This document shows positions 35,212 through 45,012 of a stretch of 64,000 nucleotides of DNA, piece after piece. The translations under genes were made by a program, and so were the position numbers. Source of the stretch: Nitzschia sp. DOCU1 (taxonomy: Eukaryota > Bacillariophyta > Bacillariophyceae > Bacillariales > Bacillariaceae); assembly GCA_951394045.1 (NCBI GenBank), contig OX595987.1, positions 1,550,001 to 1,614,000 of the forward strand. Direction: 5' to 3'. Numbering within the stretch: position 1 is the first letter of the stretch; each line of letters opens with the position of its first letter. The notes under the pieces were generated by a model. It searched no databases, had not been told where the DNA came from, and saw only the letters and a program-made list of their open reading frames with translations.

Positions 35212-36222
35212 TTACTCGTCTTCGGGTGCGTCACCATCTACTTCTTCATTCTCGAGCGCAAGCCTCTCCATCATGTCCTGGAGCTCCGTCTCTTCCTTGA
35301 CACTGACGGCCTTGGGCGCCATCTTCACATCAATCTTTCCGCCTTTCGCTGTTATCTTCTCTTTGATAGTCTCAATAGCACTGTTCAACAAAGCGATACC
35401 GACCTCCTTCTCCAACGTCGTTGTAGACAGAACATATATGGGAGGAGCAATAAGCTTGATACGAATAGGGTTCAGCTCACTGCCCAGAGCCATGCCAGCG
35501 AACAACGCCTCGCGGATAGCATCAATTCCCTCATACGTAAAGCAAGATACCTCGATATCACTTCGGATTTTGATCGGTTGCGGCGCTAGTCTGCGAAGAA
35601 TGTATGTTTTAAGTTCCTCCTTGAGATCGTCTTCGATCTCCAAGTCTGCAAATGGATCGCCAGCATTCTTATCCTCCGAGATGGCCAGCTTAAAGGCATC
35701 ATAAGCGTGTCCAAACTTTCTGTAAAGCGGCCAGCCGATCTTCTCGTATAGATCCTCCAAGTAATACTTTCGTCGCTCGGCCAAGTGACGCAAGACTCCA
35801 TGGACTGCTTTGGCTTTGTTAAACCGATCTTCACAAGCAGCCACATCTTCGGGAGACACTCGGCGCTTACTAAGATCAATATAACCCTTTTCCTTGTCTA
35901 CACGAAGCACCATCACGACCTCGTTACGGTTAACGCGGATGAGCTTGTGGATCGACCGAATACGACGTCTCGAGAGTTCAGAGAGCAAAATCATTCCCTC
36001 AATATTGTCGTATTCCAAAAGCGAGACATAGGCACCCATATCAGCAATGTTTCGTACGTTCACCATGACCACTGACTCGACTTCGGGATATTTACTCTCA
36101 TAAAATCGGCAATTCAGATTGCTTCTGTCCTCCCCAATGTACATCCGAAACCCGCCATTGTCCTCTGCGTCCAAAGTCGTGGGAACTGCGTCCAGTACCG
36201 TCTTTCCTCCTTCCTCTGCCAT
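35212..36222 (-). CDS. EIF2S1: Translation initiation factor eIF2 subunit alpha
   Basis: A single exon of 336 aa. The N-terminal S1 domain includes [19 protein letters not shown] and [20 protein letters not shown]. The regulatory loop [16 protein letters not shown] holds the Ser51-equivalent serine and its basic context, so control by eIF2-alpha kinases should be intact. Helical and C-terminal domains follow ([16 protein letters not shown], then [16 protein letters not shown]). The acidic tail ends GDAPEDE. It is part of the eIF2-GTP-Met-tRNAi ternary complex in the cytosol. The length is slightly above the human 315 aa because of the N-terminal extension of about 20 residues. Confidence 0.97.
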   Translation of the reverse strand: MAEEGGKTVLDAVPTTLDAEDNGGFRMYIGEDRSNLNCRFYESKYPEVESVVMVNVRNIADMGAYVSLLEYDNIEGMILLSELSRRRIRSIHKLIRVNRNEVVMVLRVDKEKGYIDLSKRRVSPEDVAACEDRFNKAKAVHGVLRHLAERRKYYLEDLYEKIGWPLYRKFGHAYDAFKLAISEDKNAGDPFADLEIEDDLKEELKTYILRRLAPQPIKIRSDIEVSCFTYEGIDAIREALFAGMALGSELNPIRIKLIAPPIYVLSTTTLEKEVGIALLNSAIETIKEKITAKGGKIDVKMAPKAVSVKEETELQDMMERLALENEEVDGDAPEDE

Positions 36223-36679
36223 ATTATCGATACAACCGATTTAATCAAAGAATTAGAAGCAAAGAAGAAGCGTTAAGCTTGTGAATTCAGGGCGAGAAGC
36301 TTTGTTGGGTGATGTTTCAACTAATCAAAGCAAGGGGAATCACAATGGCAACAGCTCCTCCCTCCAGCACCAGGATGAGGAGCGAGAAGGCAAAACGTTT
36401 GCGGCTCTCGCGTCGTCCACAGAATGCTCAGCGTTGGCTCACGTAGAACAAGTACCGTTTCATGCGGATGACGTCCAGGCGATTCTTGGTCGAGCCAGTC
36501 GACGCGGCAAAATCCTTCCACGCGCGGATTGGATGGAGGATAGCCACCCGCCAAAAGGATCGTTCGTTGCGTTCACACCCACCATAATGGCGGCTCAGAA
36601 ATCAGCAACAATCGTATCGTATTATAACCCTACAATCCAAACTTTTCCCAGAAGCGTCCGGTGAAGGCAATACGGCACA
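36223..36679. other. Divergent intergenic region
   Basis: About 460 bp between eIF2-alpha (minus) and TRM112 (plus). The 127-codon frame at 36281-36664 has no ATG until late and no motif, so I read this as promoter sequence. Confidence 0.5.
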
Positions 36680-37060
36680 ATGAGAATCATCACCCATAAT
36701 TTCCTACAGTCCAACGTTCGTGGGACGACCAAAGGATATCCTCTAAAGATCGTGCCGTCGGAAGTTTTGGTCGAGGAATCCCCTGTCGACACAGAGCTCG
36801 TTCGAAAGGTTCTACCGAAACTAAAGTACTCGGCTGTCCTCGCTGCAGTTGCAGAGGTTGCTGAAAAGGCAGATCCCAAACCCCCTACCATTCCAAATGA
36901 ACTGCCAGAGGAATTGGAAGAATCTCAGCTGGAATCCCTCCATCAGGTTCTATTCAACATTCACGTTTTGGAGGGAGAGTTGGTGTGCCCGGATACCGGC
37001 CGCAAGTTTCCTATCAAACAAGGAATCCCCAATATGATTCTGCACGAGGATGAAATATGA
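36680..37060 (+). CDS. TRMT112: Multifunctional methyltransferase activator TRM112
   Basis: A single exon of 126 aa (human TRMT112 has 125). MRIITHNFLQSNVRG corresponds to MKLLTHNLLSSHVRG of the human protein. The zinc-ribbon-derived end ELVCPDTGRKFPIKQGIPNM is the family signature; as in human, some zinc ligands seen in yeast are lost. The protein is the obligate partner that stabilises several methyltransferases (MTQ2/HEMK2, BUD23, TRM9, TRM11 types). One likely partner, MTQ2, is encoded at 61322-62074 in this window. Only 86 bp separate its stop codon from the next ATG on the same strand. Confidence 0.95.
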   Translation: MRIITHNFLQSNVRGTTKGYPLKIVPSEVLVEESPVDTELVRKVLPKLKYSAVLAAVAEVAEKADPKPPTIPNELPEELEESQLESLHQVLFNIHVLEGELVCPDTGRKFPIKQGIPNMILHEDEI

Positions 37061-37146
37061 GAGCCGTTTCCACCATTATTAAAAAACATGTTTATTAGCG
37101 CTGGGAAAAAGTTTCTTTCCAGTGTTACTTCAAAGAACTTGGAAAA

Positions 37147-37992
37147 ATGGCCCCACAACAAAGCGAAAGGCAGAGTTCTGCTACAGAAAGCCTTGAAGCG
37201 CAAGAGTTTGCGGTATTTCTCAGCAAAGAAAATGTCTTGGATTCCTCAATCGACACTGAGAGTACATGCATTACTGAGGTTCTTGAAGCCTCCTTGGTCA
37301 AGTCCCCCACAGGATCAGCCTTTACAATACGGCTGAAAGGAAGCCGCTTGGATCTACTGCGACAATCCCTCGATGCTTATTCTGAGTGTTCGTCGGTGCA
37401 TGAAATCCAAATCGACTTTGAAAACAGGGGCGGACGCCGCTTCCCAGAAGTCCTTTTTCGATATGATGCAGGAAAGGCCACGACTGTTGGATCGCTATCA
37501 TCAGCTGGTACATTCTTGCTGGACGAAGGCCTGATTCTGTCCTGTGCTGATCTTGATGATGCATTTGCAACGTGGAAGAAGGACCCCCGGCGATATGTAG
37601 GCTTCCTGGATCTGCGCCCGATTGAATCGATGATCGAGGAGGAGCCCCAAGGAGCCCAGTCTATTCTATCGGATCGCGCAGCATTTGTTCACCGTCGCTA
37701 TTTAGAAGCATTCTCAGCGTTCGCCCGTGGATCATGCTGCGAAAGTCTACTCTCGGTGCAGGTTTCACTGGCATCTGGGAAGCCTCCAGTGCTCATGAAA
37801 GCCAATCCAAAGGAGACTTTACTAACATCACCAGGAGTTTCTCAAGATACGCAGAGCACAATGCGACAACGAGAGCAGAGCTCGTGTAGTTCACGGTGTG
37901 CAGGATATATGACCAGGCTTCTTGGTGTTCAGAGTCTCCCCATTTCCTCCGATACCGCGAGGAAGTTTGTTTTGGGCTCCTTGTCCTGGTGA
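37147..37992 (+). CDS. GT64-like protein, tandem copy A (no membrane anchor, DxD lost)
   Basis: A single exon of 281 aa. It starts MAPQQ and shares LDSSIDTEST with copy B, then jumps directly to SPTGSAFTIRLKG, so the membrane anchor and about 85 residues found in copy B are absent. The core aligns with the intact GT64 protein at 42586-44161: TIRLKGSRLDLLRQSLD against [18 protein letters not shown], and ATWKKDPRRYVGF against [13 protein letters not shown]. The catalytic DDD of GT64 is replaced by LDEG. With no anchor and no metal motif, glycosyltransferase activity looks doubtful. It begins 86 bp after TRM112, which leaves little room for a promoter. It could be a decaying duplicate. Confidence 0.7.
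   Translation: MAPQQSERQSSATESLEAQEFAVFLSKENVLDSSIDTESTCITEVLEASLVKSPTGSAFTIRLKGSRLDLLRQSLDAYSECSSVHEIQIDFENRGGRRFPEVLFRYDAGKATTVGSLSSAGTFLLDEGLILSCADLDDAFATWKKDPRRYVGFLDLRPIESMIEEEPQGAQSILSDRAAFVHRRYLEAFSAFARGSCCESLLSVQVSLASGKPPVLMKANPKETLLTSPGVSQDTQSTMRQREQSSCSSRCAGYMTRLLGVQSLPISSDTARKFVLGSLSW
37303..37809 (+). repeat. Duplicated segment, copy A
   Basis: This stretch repeats at 39208-39708. Within it, 37471-37809 is identical base for base to 39370-39708 (339 bp), and the first about 110 bp differ at a single base. A diverged patch of about 45 bp, 6 bp longer here, separates the two blocks. Flanking sequence, including the 3' region, is similar but far more diverged. Confidence 0.9.
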
Positions 37993-38733
37993 TATTGATT
38001 GTTCTGACTGAATGCTCTGGTGCCGAGTTCACATATTATTCAGAAAAGTCTCTGACGGTCGCCAATGGGGTTTAGCACCTTCTTCTTGTAACAAATGTAT
38101 GCAAAAAACTTGGGTTGTAGTGTGAAGCCACCTCAAAACAACCACCAATACTCCTCCTTATAAATGCCCATTTGGTGATGCCGCGCCTGTCATGCCATAC
38201 CACGATACTAGTATCTACTCGTCGACAGGAGACCTTTCATTATGACCCAAGCTGATCGGAAATCTTTCTTCTCCCAAGTGGCTGTGAAGGTCCACAAGCT
38301 AGATATATTTGAGAGACTAGTTGGCCGATTTAGCACCCGCAATACCGACCGTACCCATTCAAGCCCTCCTGAGTTTTGTTAGAATGAATCTTCCCGGTTC
38401 TTATTTTGTTTAATACGCCCTTTCAAATTGAGAATTTGTGATCCCAATTTGGAGTGCTCATCAGTCTTTTAGGTTGGCGTGATAATCGCAACAGACAAAT
38501 CGATTCCGTTCATCATACGGTAATTAATATTCTGTATATTAATTAAAAGACGAGTGTGTCCCACTCCAAAATTTTCATGCACCTTCCCACGGAAAAGAAG
38601 AACTCTCATTTGGATAGTCGAGATATCGATAACTTGGCATTGAGTTGCCCTCTAATGGTTCACGCCGCCCAATGCCACAATTCTTTCCCGGGGCCTGTTA
38701 AGATCCCGTTTATCGGCACAAAGACGTAGAAAA
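37993..38733. other. Intergenic, with AT-rich inverted repeat
   Basis: About 740 bp between the tandem copies. The first about 150 bp is a diverged match to the DNA after copy B. An ACCGACCGT motif lies at 38344-38352 and a perfect inverted repeat at 38521-38545. No gene is seen. Confidence 0.55.
38521..38545. repeat. Perfect AT-rich inverted repeat (10-bp arms, 5-nt loop)
   Basis: TAATTAATAT, then TCTGT, then ATATTAATTA. The arms are exact reverse complements. It lies about 190 bp upstream of copy B and could be a chance AT palindrome, a terminator-like hairpin or a protein site. Confidence 0.7.
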
Positions 38734-39888
38734 ATGGCACCACAACAAATCGAAATGCGGGGTTGCAGGGATGGCCGTGAAACGCGAGAGTTTGAGGCAT
38801 TTCTCATCAAGAATAACGCCTTGGATTCCTCGATCGACACTGAGAGTACATGTAGTACTGAGATTGAAAACTTGGAATCAAAAGATTCTCTATCGACCCA
38901 ATACGATGGAGTGGCAAATCCTCAGAGTCTCCGACACAGGAGACCAATCATTTCCTACGCCTTTGACGAAGAAATGAGCGTATGCAGTCATATCCATGGC
39001 AATGACACAAGATCCAACTGCCCCAGCCTTTCAGGAAGATGGAGTGGAAAACGACAGTCGCTGCATATCATTTTCATCGTGGTAGTCGTCTTGGTTACCG
39101 CTGGTACAGTGGCACTGATACCTACTGTTACAAGGGCGTGTGAGTTCACCAATTGGCGGAAATTCTTGGATCAAGATGCCCGTAAGCTTCTGAAAGAGAT
39201 CAGCAAGTCCCCCACAGGATCAGCCTTTACAATACGGCTGAAAGGAAGCCGCTTGGATCTACTGCGACAATCCCTCGATGCTTATTCTAAGTGTTCGTCG
39301 GTGCATGAAATCCAAATCGACTTTGAAGATAATGGCAACTTCCCGCAAGTTCTTTTACAATATGGTGCAGGAAAGGCCACGACTGTTGGATCGCTATCAT
39401 CAGCTGGTACATTCTTGCTGGACGAAGGCCTGATTCTGTCCTGTGCTGATCTTGATGATGCATTTGCAACGTGGAAGAAGGACCCCCGGCGATATGTAGG
39501 CTTCCTGGATCTGCGCCCGATTGAATCGATGATCGAGGAGGAGCCCCAAGGAGCCCAGTCTATTCTATCGGATCGCGCAGCATTTGTTCACCGTCGCTAT
39601 TTAGAAGCATTCTCAGCGTTCGCCCGTGGATCATGCTGCGAAAGTCTACTCTCGGTGCAGGTTTCACTGGCATCTGGGAAGCCTCCAGTGCTCATGAAAG
39701 CCAATCCACAGGAGACTCTAGCATCACCAGCAAAAGCTTCTCAACCTACGTTCAGCACAATGCGACGACAAGAGCAGAACTCGTGTAGTTCGCAGTGTGC
39801 AGGATATATGACCAGGCTTCTTCTTGACGTTCAGAATCTCCTCCCTGCTGATTCGGATGCCGCGGTGGTTTTGGGCTCGTCGTCCTAA
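38734..39888 (+). CDS. GT64-like type II membrane protein, tandem copy B (DxD lost)
   Basis: A single exon of 384 aa. A cytosolic-type N-terminus of about 110 residues is followed by one membrane segment (LHIIFIVVVVLVTAGTVALI), a stem, and a GT64-like core from about residue 157. The core matches the intact paralogue at 42586-44161 (TIRLKG, EIQIDF, VGFLDLR, then HRRYLEAF against HRDYMDIY). The metal-binding DDD is replaced by LDEG, so it may be a non-catalytic Golgi protein or may use another residue. The Cys-rich LLSVQ region (RGSCCESL) replaces the paralogue's FNCEDVAM. Introns present in the paralogue are missing here. Confidence 0.75.
   Translation: MAPQQIEMRGCRDGRETREFEAFLIKNNALDSSIDTESTCSTEIENLESKDSLSTQYDGVANPQSLRHRRPIISYAFDEEMSVCSHIHGNDTRSNCPSLSGRWSGKRQSLHIIFIVVVVLVTAGTVALIPTVTRACEFTNWRKFLDQDARKLLKEISKSPTGSAFTIRLKGSRLDLLRQSLDAYSKCSSVHEIQIDFEDNGNFPQVLLQYGAGKATTVGSLSSAGTFLLDEGLILSCADLDDAFATWKKDPRRYVGFLDLRPIESMIEEEPQGAQSILSDRAAFVHRRYLEAFSAFARGSCCESLLSVQVSLASGKPPVLMKANPQETLASPAKASQPTFSTMRRQEQNSCSSQCAGYMTRLLLDVQNLLPADSDAAVVLGSSS
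39208..39708 (+). repeat. Duplicated segment, copy B
   Basis: Partner of 37303-37809. The block 39370-39708 is identical to copy A. Confidence 0.9.
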
Positions 39889-40651
39889 TATTCAGAATGC
39901 TCTGTAGTTACATATTATTCAGAGACATCTCCGACATCTGTCACCAACGAGGCTTTGAACCTCTATTTTTGCGACAATGTTATGCAAAAGACCTTACGTT
40001 GTAATGTGAGGCTGCACCTAGAACCATAATCAAGAATCATGCTTCTTCTTAGAGATGGTTTGGTTATTATTACTGTGTCATGTTTCTTATCCTACTCTGG
40101 CAACGCTGCTAAATATTTCTGCTTTGCTTGGATCTTTAGATGCGAATATGGGACCTCCCGCTCTACAAGAGTCTCGGGCTACGACCGTGTTGTAGATCCG
40201 ACCTTGAGTCATGAATCAATCACATGGTGCCAGGACTGACGGGACGACGTCACTCAAACGTGCTTCCGTGGAACGCACGGTTGGCACACCGACCGTCCAT
40301 CATGCGTTGAGCCCGGACTAAAGATTTCGCAGGCACTAAATTCAAATAGGAATGCACCAGTCGGTCCACGTCGGCGTAGCCTTTGACACTTATTTGACAC
40401 CGCTCCCGCCCCGAACTTTGCGGTTATTTTTTTCGCCCGAGAAAGGAAAATCTGCCACCATAACGTTGCTCTCCCGCCACTTCTGTCAATCAAGGCAAGA
40501 CCACCACAAGGTGGAAAACCCTTCGGTTGAACACAAGCATCACAAGACATCGAAAGACCCGCACCTCCAACTCCCCGCCCGTCGAAAAGGTCATTATTCG
40601 CCAGGGTTGCAGATCTCGTTTTCACTTTTCAAACAATACTAATTCGCAATC
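39889..40651. other. Intergenic, no gene seen
   Basis: About 760 bp. The first about 130 bp is the diverged duplicate of the DNA after copy A. A 66-codon frame at 40039-40239 has an ATG and a hydrophobic start but no support. An ACCGACCGT motif lies at 40288-40296. Confidence 0.5.
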
Positions 40652-41389
40652 ATGTCGGATGCTGCTGTTCAACGTTCTCATGCAGTGGACGAGTCTGACC
40701 ACTCCGAGATCGACCTCGGTTTCGACGCCGATTTGCAACGGATGACCGCCGAGGCGATGAGCGCTCTCGAATCCATCACCGACGAGGTGGATGCCATTGA
40801 AAAGAAAGCCGCCGCCAAGAAGGGCAACAGCAAGGCTCAACAAAAGCTGTCCCTCGCTAGTCATTTTAGTGCGGAAGAGAAAAGGTCGTCTCCCGTCACT
40901 CCGTCACCCAAAGACGGCACGTCAGGGATCAAGCATATTGACGATCTGGAACTTTCCGACGACGAAGACGGCGGCGCTGATAACGATAACGAGGATGACG
41001 ATAATATGTCCCTCGATATGTCATTGGATGGCTCCATTGCCGGAGAGTTGGATGCCCTGCGAGTTGTGGCTGAGGAGATTGAGAGAGAACTTCAAGACCA
41101 AGATGGTCAAACGATGCAAAAGGCGATTGCAAGTCTGGAGAAGAAAGATTCTCTCGAGGATCCCAAAAAGCGCATTCTCACGTCCGACGACAGGGAGATC
41201 ATTCGAAAAGCACTTGTGGATGAGATGATAAAGTACGAGCCGAAGAATGCGTGGGAGCGATTCATGAAACGGTATCAACTAGAAGGACTGAGCGAGCAAG
41301 ACAAGACGTACGCTCTTGCCACCATGTGCACCATCGTTTGGTCGATTGTCATTCGGCTATTGTTCAAAGTCAAGTATGGAGATATCTAG
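40652..41389 (+). CDS. Acidic tail-anchored membrane protein, unknown
   Basis: A single exon of 245 aa. The first about 150 residues are acidic, with Ala/Lys-rich helix (EKKAAAKKGNSKAQQK) and an Asp/Glu cluster (LSDDEDGGADNDNEDDD). A predicted helix and a charged region follow (DREIIRKALVDEMIKYEP). The only membrane segment is at the C-terminus (YALATMCTIVWSIVIRLLF) with five residues after it that include two lysines, so it should insert post-translationally with its N-terminus in the cytosol, at the ER or mitochondrial outer membrane. I do not recognise the family; SNARE-like heptads are not clear. Confidence 0.8.
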   Translation: MSDAAVQRSHAVDESDHSEIDLGFDADLQRMTAEAMSALESITDEVDAIEKKAAAKKGNSKAQQKLSLASHFSAEEKRSSPVTPSPKDGTSGIKHIDDLELSDDEDGGADNDNEDDDNMSLDMSLDGSIAGELDALRVVAEEIERELQDQDGQTMQKAIASLEKKDSLEDPKKRILTSDDREIIRKALVDEMIKYEPKNAWERFMKRYQLEGLSEQDKTYALATMCTIVWSIVIRLLFKVKYGDI

Positions 41390-41418
41390 CCTGCTTGTAA
41401 TCTAATTTTAGCTATTGA

Positions 41419-42134
41419 CTACTGTGCATGTCCACTTGGCAGCCACACATTTGCTACACCAGTAATGGCAGGCTTTTCAAATGTGCCAGTCGCTGTAGCG
41501 TCGTCATTACGCAATGAAATGGTGGTATTGCATTGAACGACCACACCTCCACGCCGCCATTTACGAATCTTTTCAATCTCCAAACGCGCCAACACTCTTT
41601 CGTCTACAAATACTGGATTGACAAAATGCAATGTTTGATTCATGTAAACACAACCAGGAGACAAGGTCCCGAAAATCGAAGAAATGAGACTGGATACAAA
41701 AATACCATGAACTACGGGTTTTGTGATCGCAGTATGGTCATTCGTCAATCGAATCAAACCGGACTTTTGGACAGCATCCAAATGCGGCATTTCTACCAGC
41801 GAGTTATTCCAGTTTACGGCAGAATGCAAGATATTCTTGTCACGTGCCAAATCCCCGAATGCTTCCACCTCTTTTGCACTAAAACATCGTTCCACCTGTA
41901 GATGGATGGTCAATTCCAGTCTTCAGTCAGCATAATTGAGAAACAAATGACGGCGAATGACTCACAGCACCTACATACCTCAGCATACTGGCCAATGGCC
42001 ACTCCTTGACCCAAGAAAGGTATCGTTCCCCGTATTTCTGACAAGTTTATGGATGAGAAAATTCTTGATTTTTTCGGTGTGTTGATTAGTAGACGAGTGA
42101 TCCACGTGCGATTCCTAGTGAACTCAAAGAACAT
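41419..42134 (-). CDS. Mitochondrial MaoC-like (R)-3-hydroxyacyl-thioester dehydratase
   Basis: Exons 41979-42134 and 41419-41895 give 210 aa; the 83-nt intron (GTATGT donor) joins QYAE|VERCF in phase 0. The first about 30 residues, MFFEFTRNRTWITRLL and on, are basic and hydroxylated like a mitochondrial presequence. The hot-dog domain carries the hydratase motif LARDKNILH, which keeps the D-x-N-x-x-H catalytic core of R-specific hydratases, and VVHGIFVSSLISSIFGTL, the hydratase helix. Human HTD2, which works in mitochondrial type II fatty acid synthesis, is the closest functional model. Whether it serves that pathway or beta-oxidation is inference. Confidence 0.87.
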
Positions 42135-42585
42135 TTTCGCCAAATCGCATCAACTTGTCTTTTCTGTTCACAATCGTAATCTTCGACAAATTGTCACCAC
42201 CTCTTTCACCTTCTAGTTTTCACTTTAGTGTTACAGTTCACCATGGAAAGGTGAGGTACAGTGATGATGACGGCGAAAGGAGGAATGACAATGATGGAGA
42301 TGATGGGGGGAAATCCAAGCATATGCAATCGAGGGTGACGAAAAAGCAGTCATGTTGGTCGATCACAAAACGACCAGATCGATTCATTCCTCGGTTCACG
42401 GGTCTCAAACAAACAGGGACTCAATATCCATGGATATTTTCTTGCGACAATGACATCGTCGCTTTCAAATCAACGACTTAAAGTTTTGAAGCACCTCTCG
42501 GTTTCCAAGCGCTGTTATTGTACATTCGGTTGTGCTACACGAAATCAATTCAACCACAGTGCTCTGTGGAAGCAACACAAGCAAA
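42135..42585. other. Divergent intergenic region
   Basis: About 450 bp between the MaoC gene (minus) and the GT64 gene (plus). The 108-codon frame at 42155-42481 has no motif. It presumably carries both promoters. Confidence 0.5.
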
Positions 42586-44161
42586 ATGTTTCGGCGGCAC
42601 AATGGTTCCATACCAGTAGCACAAGAAGCCTTGAGTCCTACCAAAGAAGAGATCAGGCGACGACTTTTTGATGAGACGCCACAAAAGAGTGCCAAGGCCA
42701 AGCGAAAAGGTGATACTCTACTACAACTCTCAAGAACCGCTATTTTTTCGTTCGTGGTCTTTGGTGTCGTACTTTTGCTGGGTGTCCATGGCTATCTTTT
42801 GCGGACACTGTTGCTTTCTCAAGACAACAATAACCATGCCGTAGATTTGCACAGGGGCGCTGTGGGGTCTCCTACGCCAGCTTCCAAAAATGACAATGTC
42901 AATGATGCTCAGCAATCGCTGAGACGGCGACCCACACCTCTACCAAAACGAAAATTACAAGCACTCGAGGAAAAGGATTGGAATCAATATACGATACGAA
43001 TCAATACTTGGCGACGGCCGGAACAACTTTTGGCGTCGGTCGACTGGCATTCCAAGTGTCCAGGTGTGGCACAAATTCAGATTGTATGGTGCGATCACGA
43101 AAACGAACCACCGGTAGAATTAGATGCGTATGAGAATGTCATTGTGGAACGTCACGAAGCAAATAATTTGAATGAGCGTTTCAACATTTTATTGCCGACG
43201 CCGACCTTGGGGATTTTGAGCATTGATGATGACGTCCTTCGTCCCTGCGAGGCAATCGACTCTGGGTTCTTTAAATGGACACAATATCCTGAACGAATGG
43301 TGGGGTTTGATGCTAGATTGCATGTGGAGAATGACGATGGTAGTTGGAAGGTGAGTTGAGGTGTCCGCAAAAGAAAGGTTGGAGGAAGTCTACGAAATTC
43401 TTTGTTCTTACATTAATGTGTGACTTGCTATTCCATTAAAAGTACGGTTATATGAGGTATGTTGCTGTGGTGGTGCGTTGTACAGTCCGAGTTAGTCGGT
43501 ATCAATGGCGTTATCTCACATGCGCTCGCATTGCCGTGCTGCGAATTCCAGTACGACGGAAAAAGCCAACAAGTACAGCATGTCTTTGACGCGATATTGT
43601 TTCATTCACCGAGACTACATGGATATTTACATGAAAGAACTTCCTCCTTCCATACTCGACCCCGTAGCAAAGAATTTCAACTGTGAGGATGTCGCCATGT
43701 CGTTTTTGATTTCATCACTGACAGATGGAAAACCGCCGCTTCTGGCGGATACATGGGCGATCAAATCCATGATCAAATTGTATGTTCCCGACAAGATTAG
43801 CGGCACTCATGATCATAAACATCTTCGGGACATTAGTGTCGACGCATTTGCCCAGACATTGGGTCTCAAGGATCCCGAAGGGTCGAGAAGGTTGAGGGCT
43901 GCCACGTTGTACCACAAAAAGAGTTCTTTGTTTGACTGCGGCGATGTCCCTCATCATATTCTGGAACGCAATCCAAAGAGTGAGCGACAGCTTGCATTAG
44001 AAACCATGATTCGCGAGTGGAAAGATAATGGCGATGTTCCAAACAAAATAAAGAAACTAATGTCGGGGCCGGCGATACATGCATTCCGAGCTGGTCTCAT
44101 TGAGAATTCCGATCCGTGGAAGGAACGTTTTCAGAAGCCCAAGAAGGAAGACAACCGATAG
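42586..44161 (+). CDS. GT64 exostosin-like glycosyltransferase, type II membrane protein
   Basis: Exons 42586-43350, 43443-43456 (14 nt) and 43552-44161 give 462 aa. A cytosolic tail of about 45 residues precedes one membrane anchor ([19 protein letters not shown]). The GT64 domain of exostosins follows: [38 protein letters not shown], the metal-binding [11 protein letters not shown] and [13 protein letters not shown]. The 14-nt exon encodes YGYMS at its junction and restores the frame into [19 protein letters not shown], then [12 protein letters not shown], a known GT64 motif. It should work in the Golgi; EXT-type enzymes add GlcNAc or GalNAc, but the acceptor here is unknown. The gene is 3' to 3' with the next one, 25 bp apart. 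Confidence 0.88.
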
Positions 44162-44186
44162 GTCAAGCTGAAGGTGTTGTTACTTG

Positions 44187-45012
44187 CTAGTGGATTCGTT
44201 GGATGTTTTGCAGACGCACAAACTTGCCATCATTGCAAACGCAATCTCCCACAAATACATTACAATTGTGGACACGCGTTTGTCCATTGTCCAAAGCTTC
44301 AGGACACAACATGTTGAGGCAGCATTCAATCCAGACTCCGTGCGATATCACGACAATGTTGGTTTCCTCTCGTTGCGCCAGATCCTGCAGAAAGGCGACG
44401 ATCCGCCGCTTGACATCATCCAAAGTCTCGCGGCGATCCGGAGACCATGCATCATCGTCTTCTGTCATGCCCACATCGAACTCAACATAGGGCCAATGCT
44501 TCTATTATGGTAGCGAAAGTCGGCCATTATCGCGTTAGTATAGGGCGATCTGCTCGTCACATCCAAAAGAAGAACTGCGAGCAACTTTGCTAGATGTAAC
44601 GCCTCTTACTCACCCGTAGCACCGATTTACTTCGTCGTTTGTCAGGATAGTGCATACCATAAGCTTCTCGCACTAGTTCCGTACAGAATATCTTTGGCTC
44701 TCCCAGTCGGCTATTCGTGTTGGTGTAAACGTCTCCTGGCAAAAATGCGAGTGTGGTAGTTTGGATGCATCTAGTCAATGGGCTGGTGACGACGAGCTCG
44801 ATTTCCTCCCCAAGTTGAGTTGTTTTCCACCATGTTCTCAGACTTTCGCCTGCCTGGAGGGCTTGTTGCTTTCCACGAAGCACCAAGGATGGGTCCCACA
44901 GAGCAGGATCTTCGAGTTTGGGGGGCTGCCCTGTTCTCGGGTCCAACAGGTTGTGGCTGGCCACTCCATGACGCATGAATGCCACTTTCTGGATTCTTTC
45001 CGTGGATGCCAT
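44187..45012 (-). CDS. Histidine phosphatase (phosphoglycerate mutase-like) superfamily protein
   Basis: Exons 44614-45012 and 44187-44501 give 237 aa. The 112-nt intron (GTGAGT donor) joins SVLR|KHWPYVEF in phase 0. The catalytic motif is AFMRHGVASHN, the arginine site is VTSPLTRCIQTT, and the second histidine is in VVISHGVWIECCLNML. It matches small plant and fungal PGAM-like phosphatases of uncertain substrate. No targeting signal is seen. It is a distant paralogue of the enzyme at 21531-22595, with different spacing and a C-terminal domain ending QNIQRIH. Confidence 0.87.

Noticed and set aside
36281..36664. 127-codon plus-strand frame upstream of TRM112
   Set aside because: It begins at GTG, has no early ATG, no motif, and lies in the shared promoter of eIF2-alpha and TRM112.
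40039..40239. 66-codon frame with a hydrophobic N-terminus
   Set aside because: It follows copy B in diverged duplicate and intergenic DNA, with no homologue-like features.
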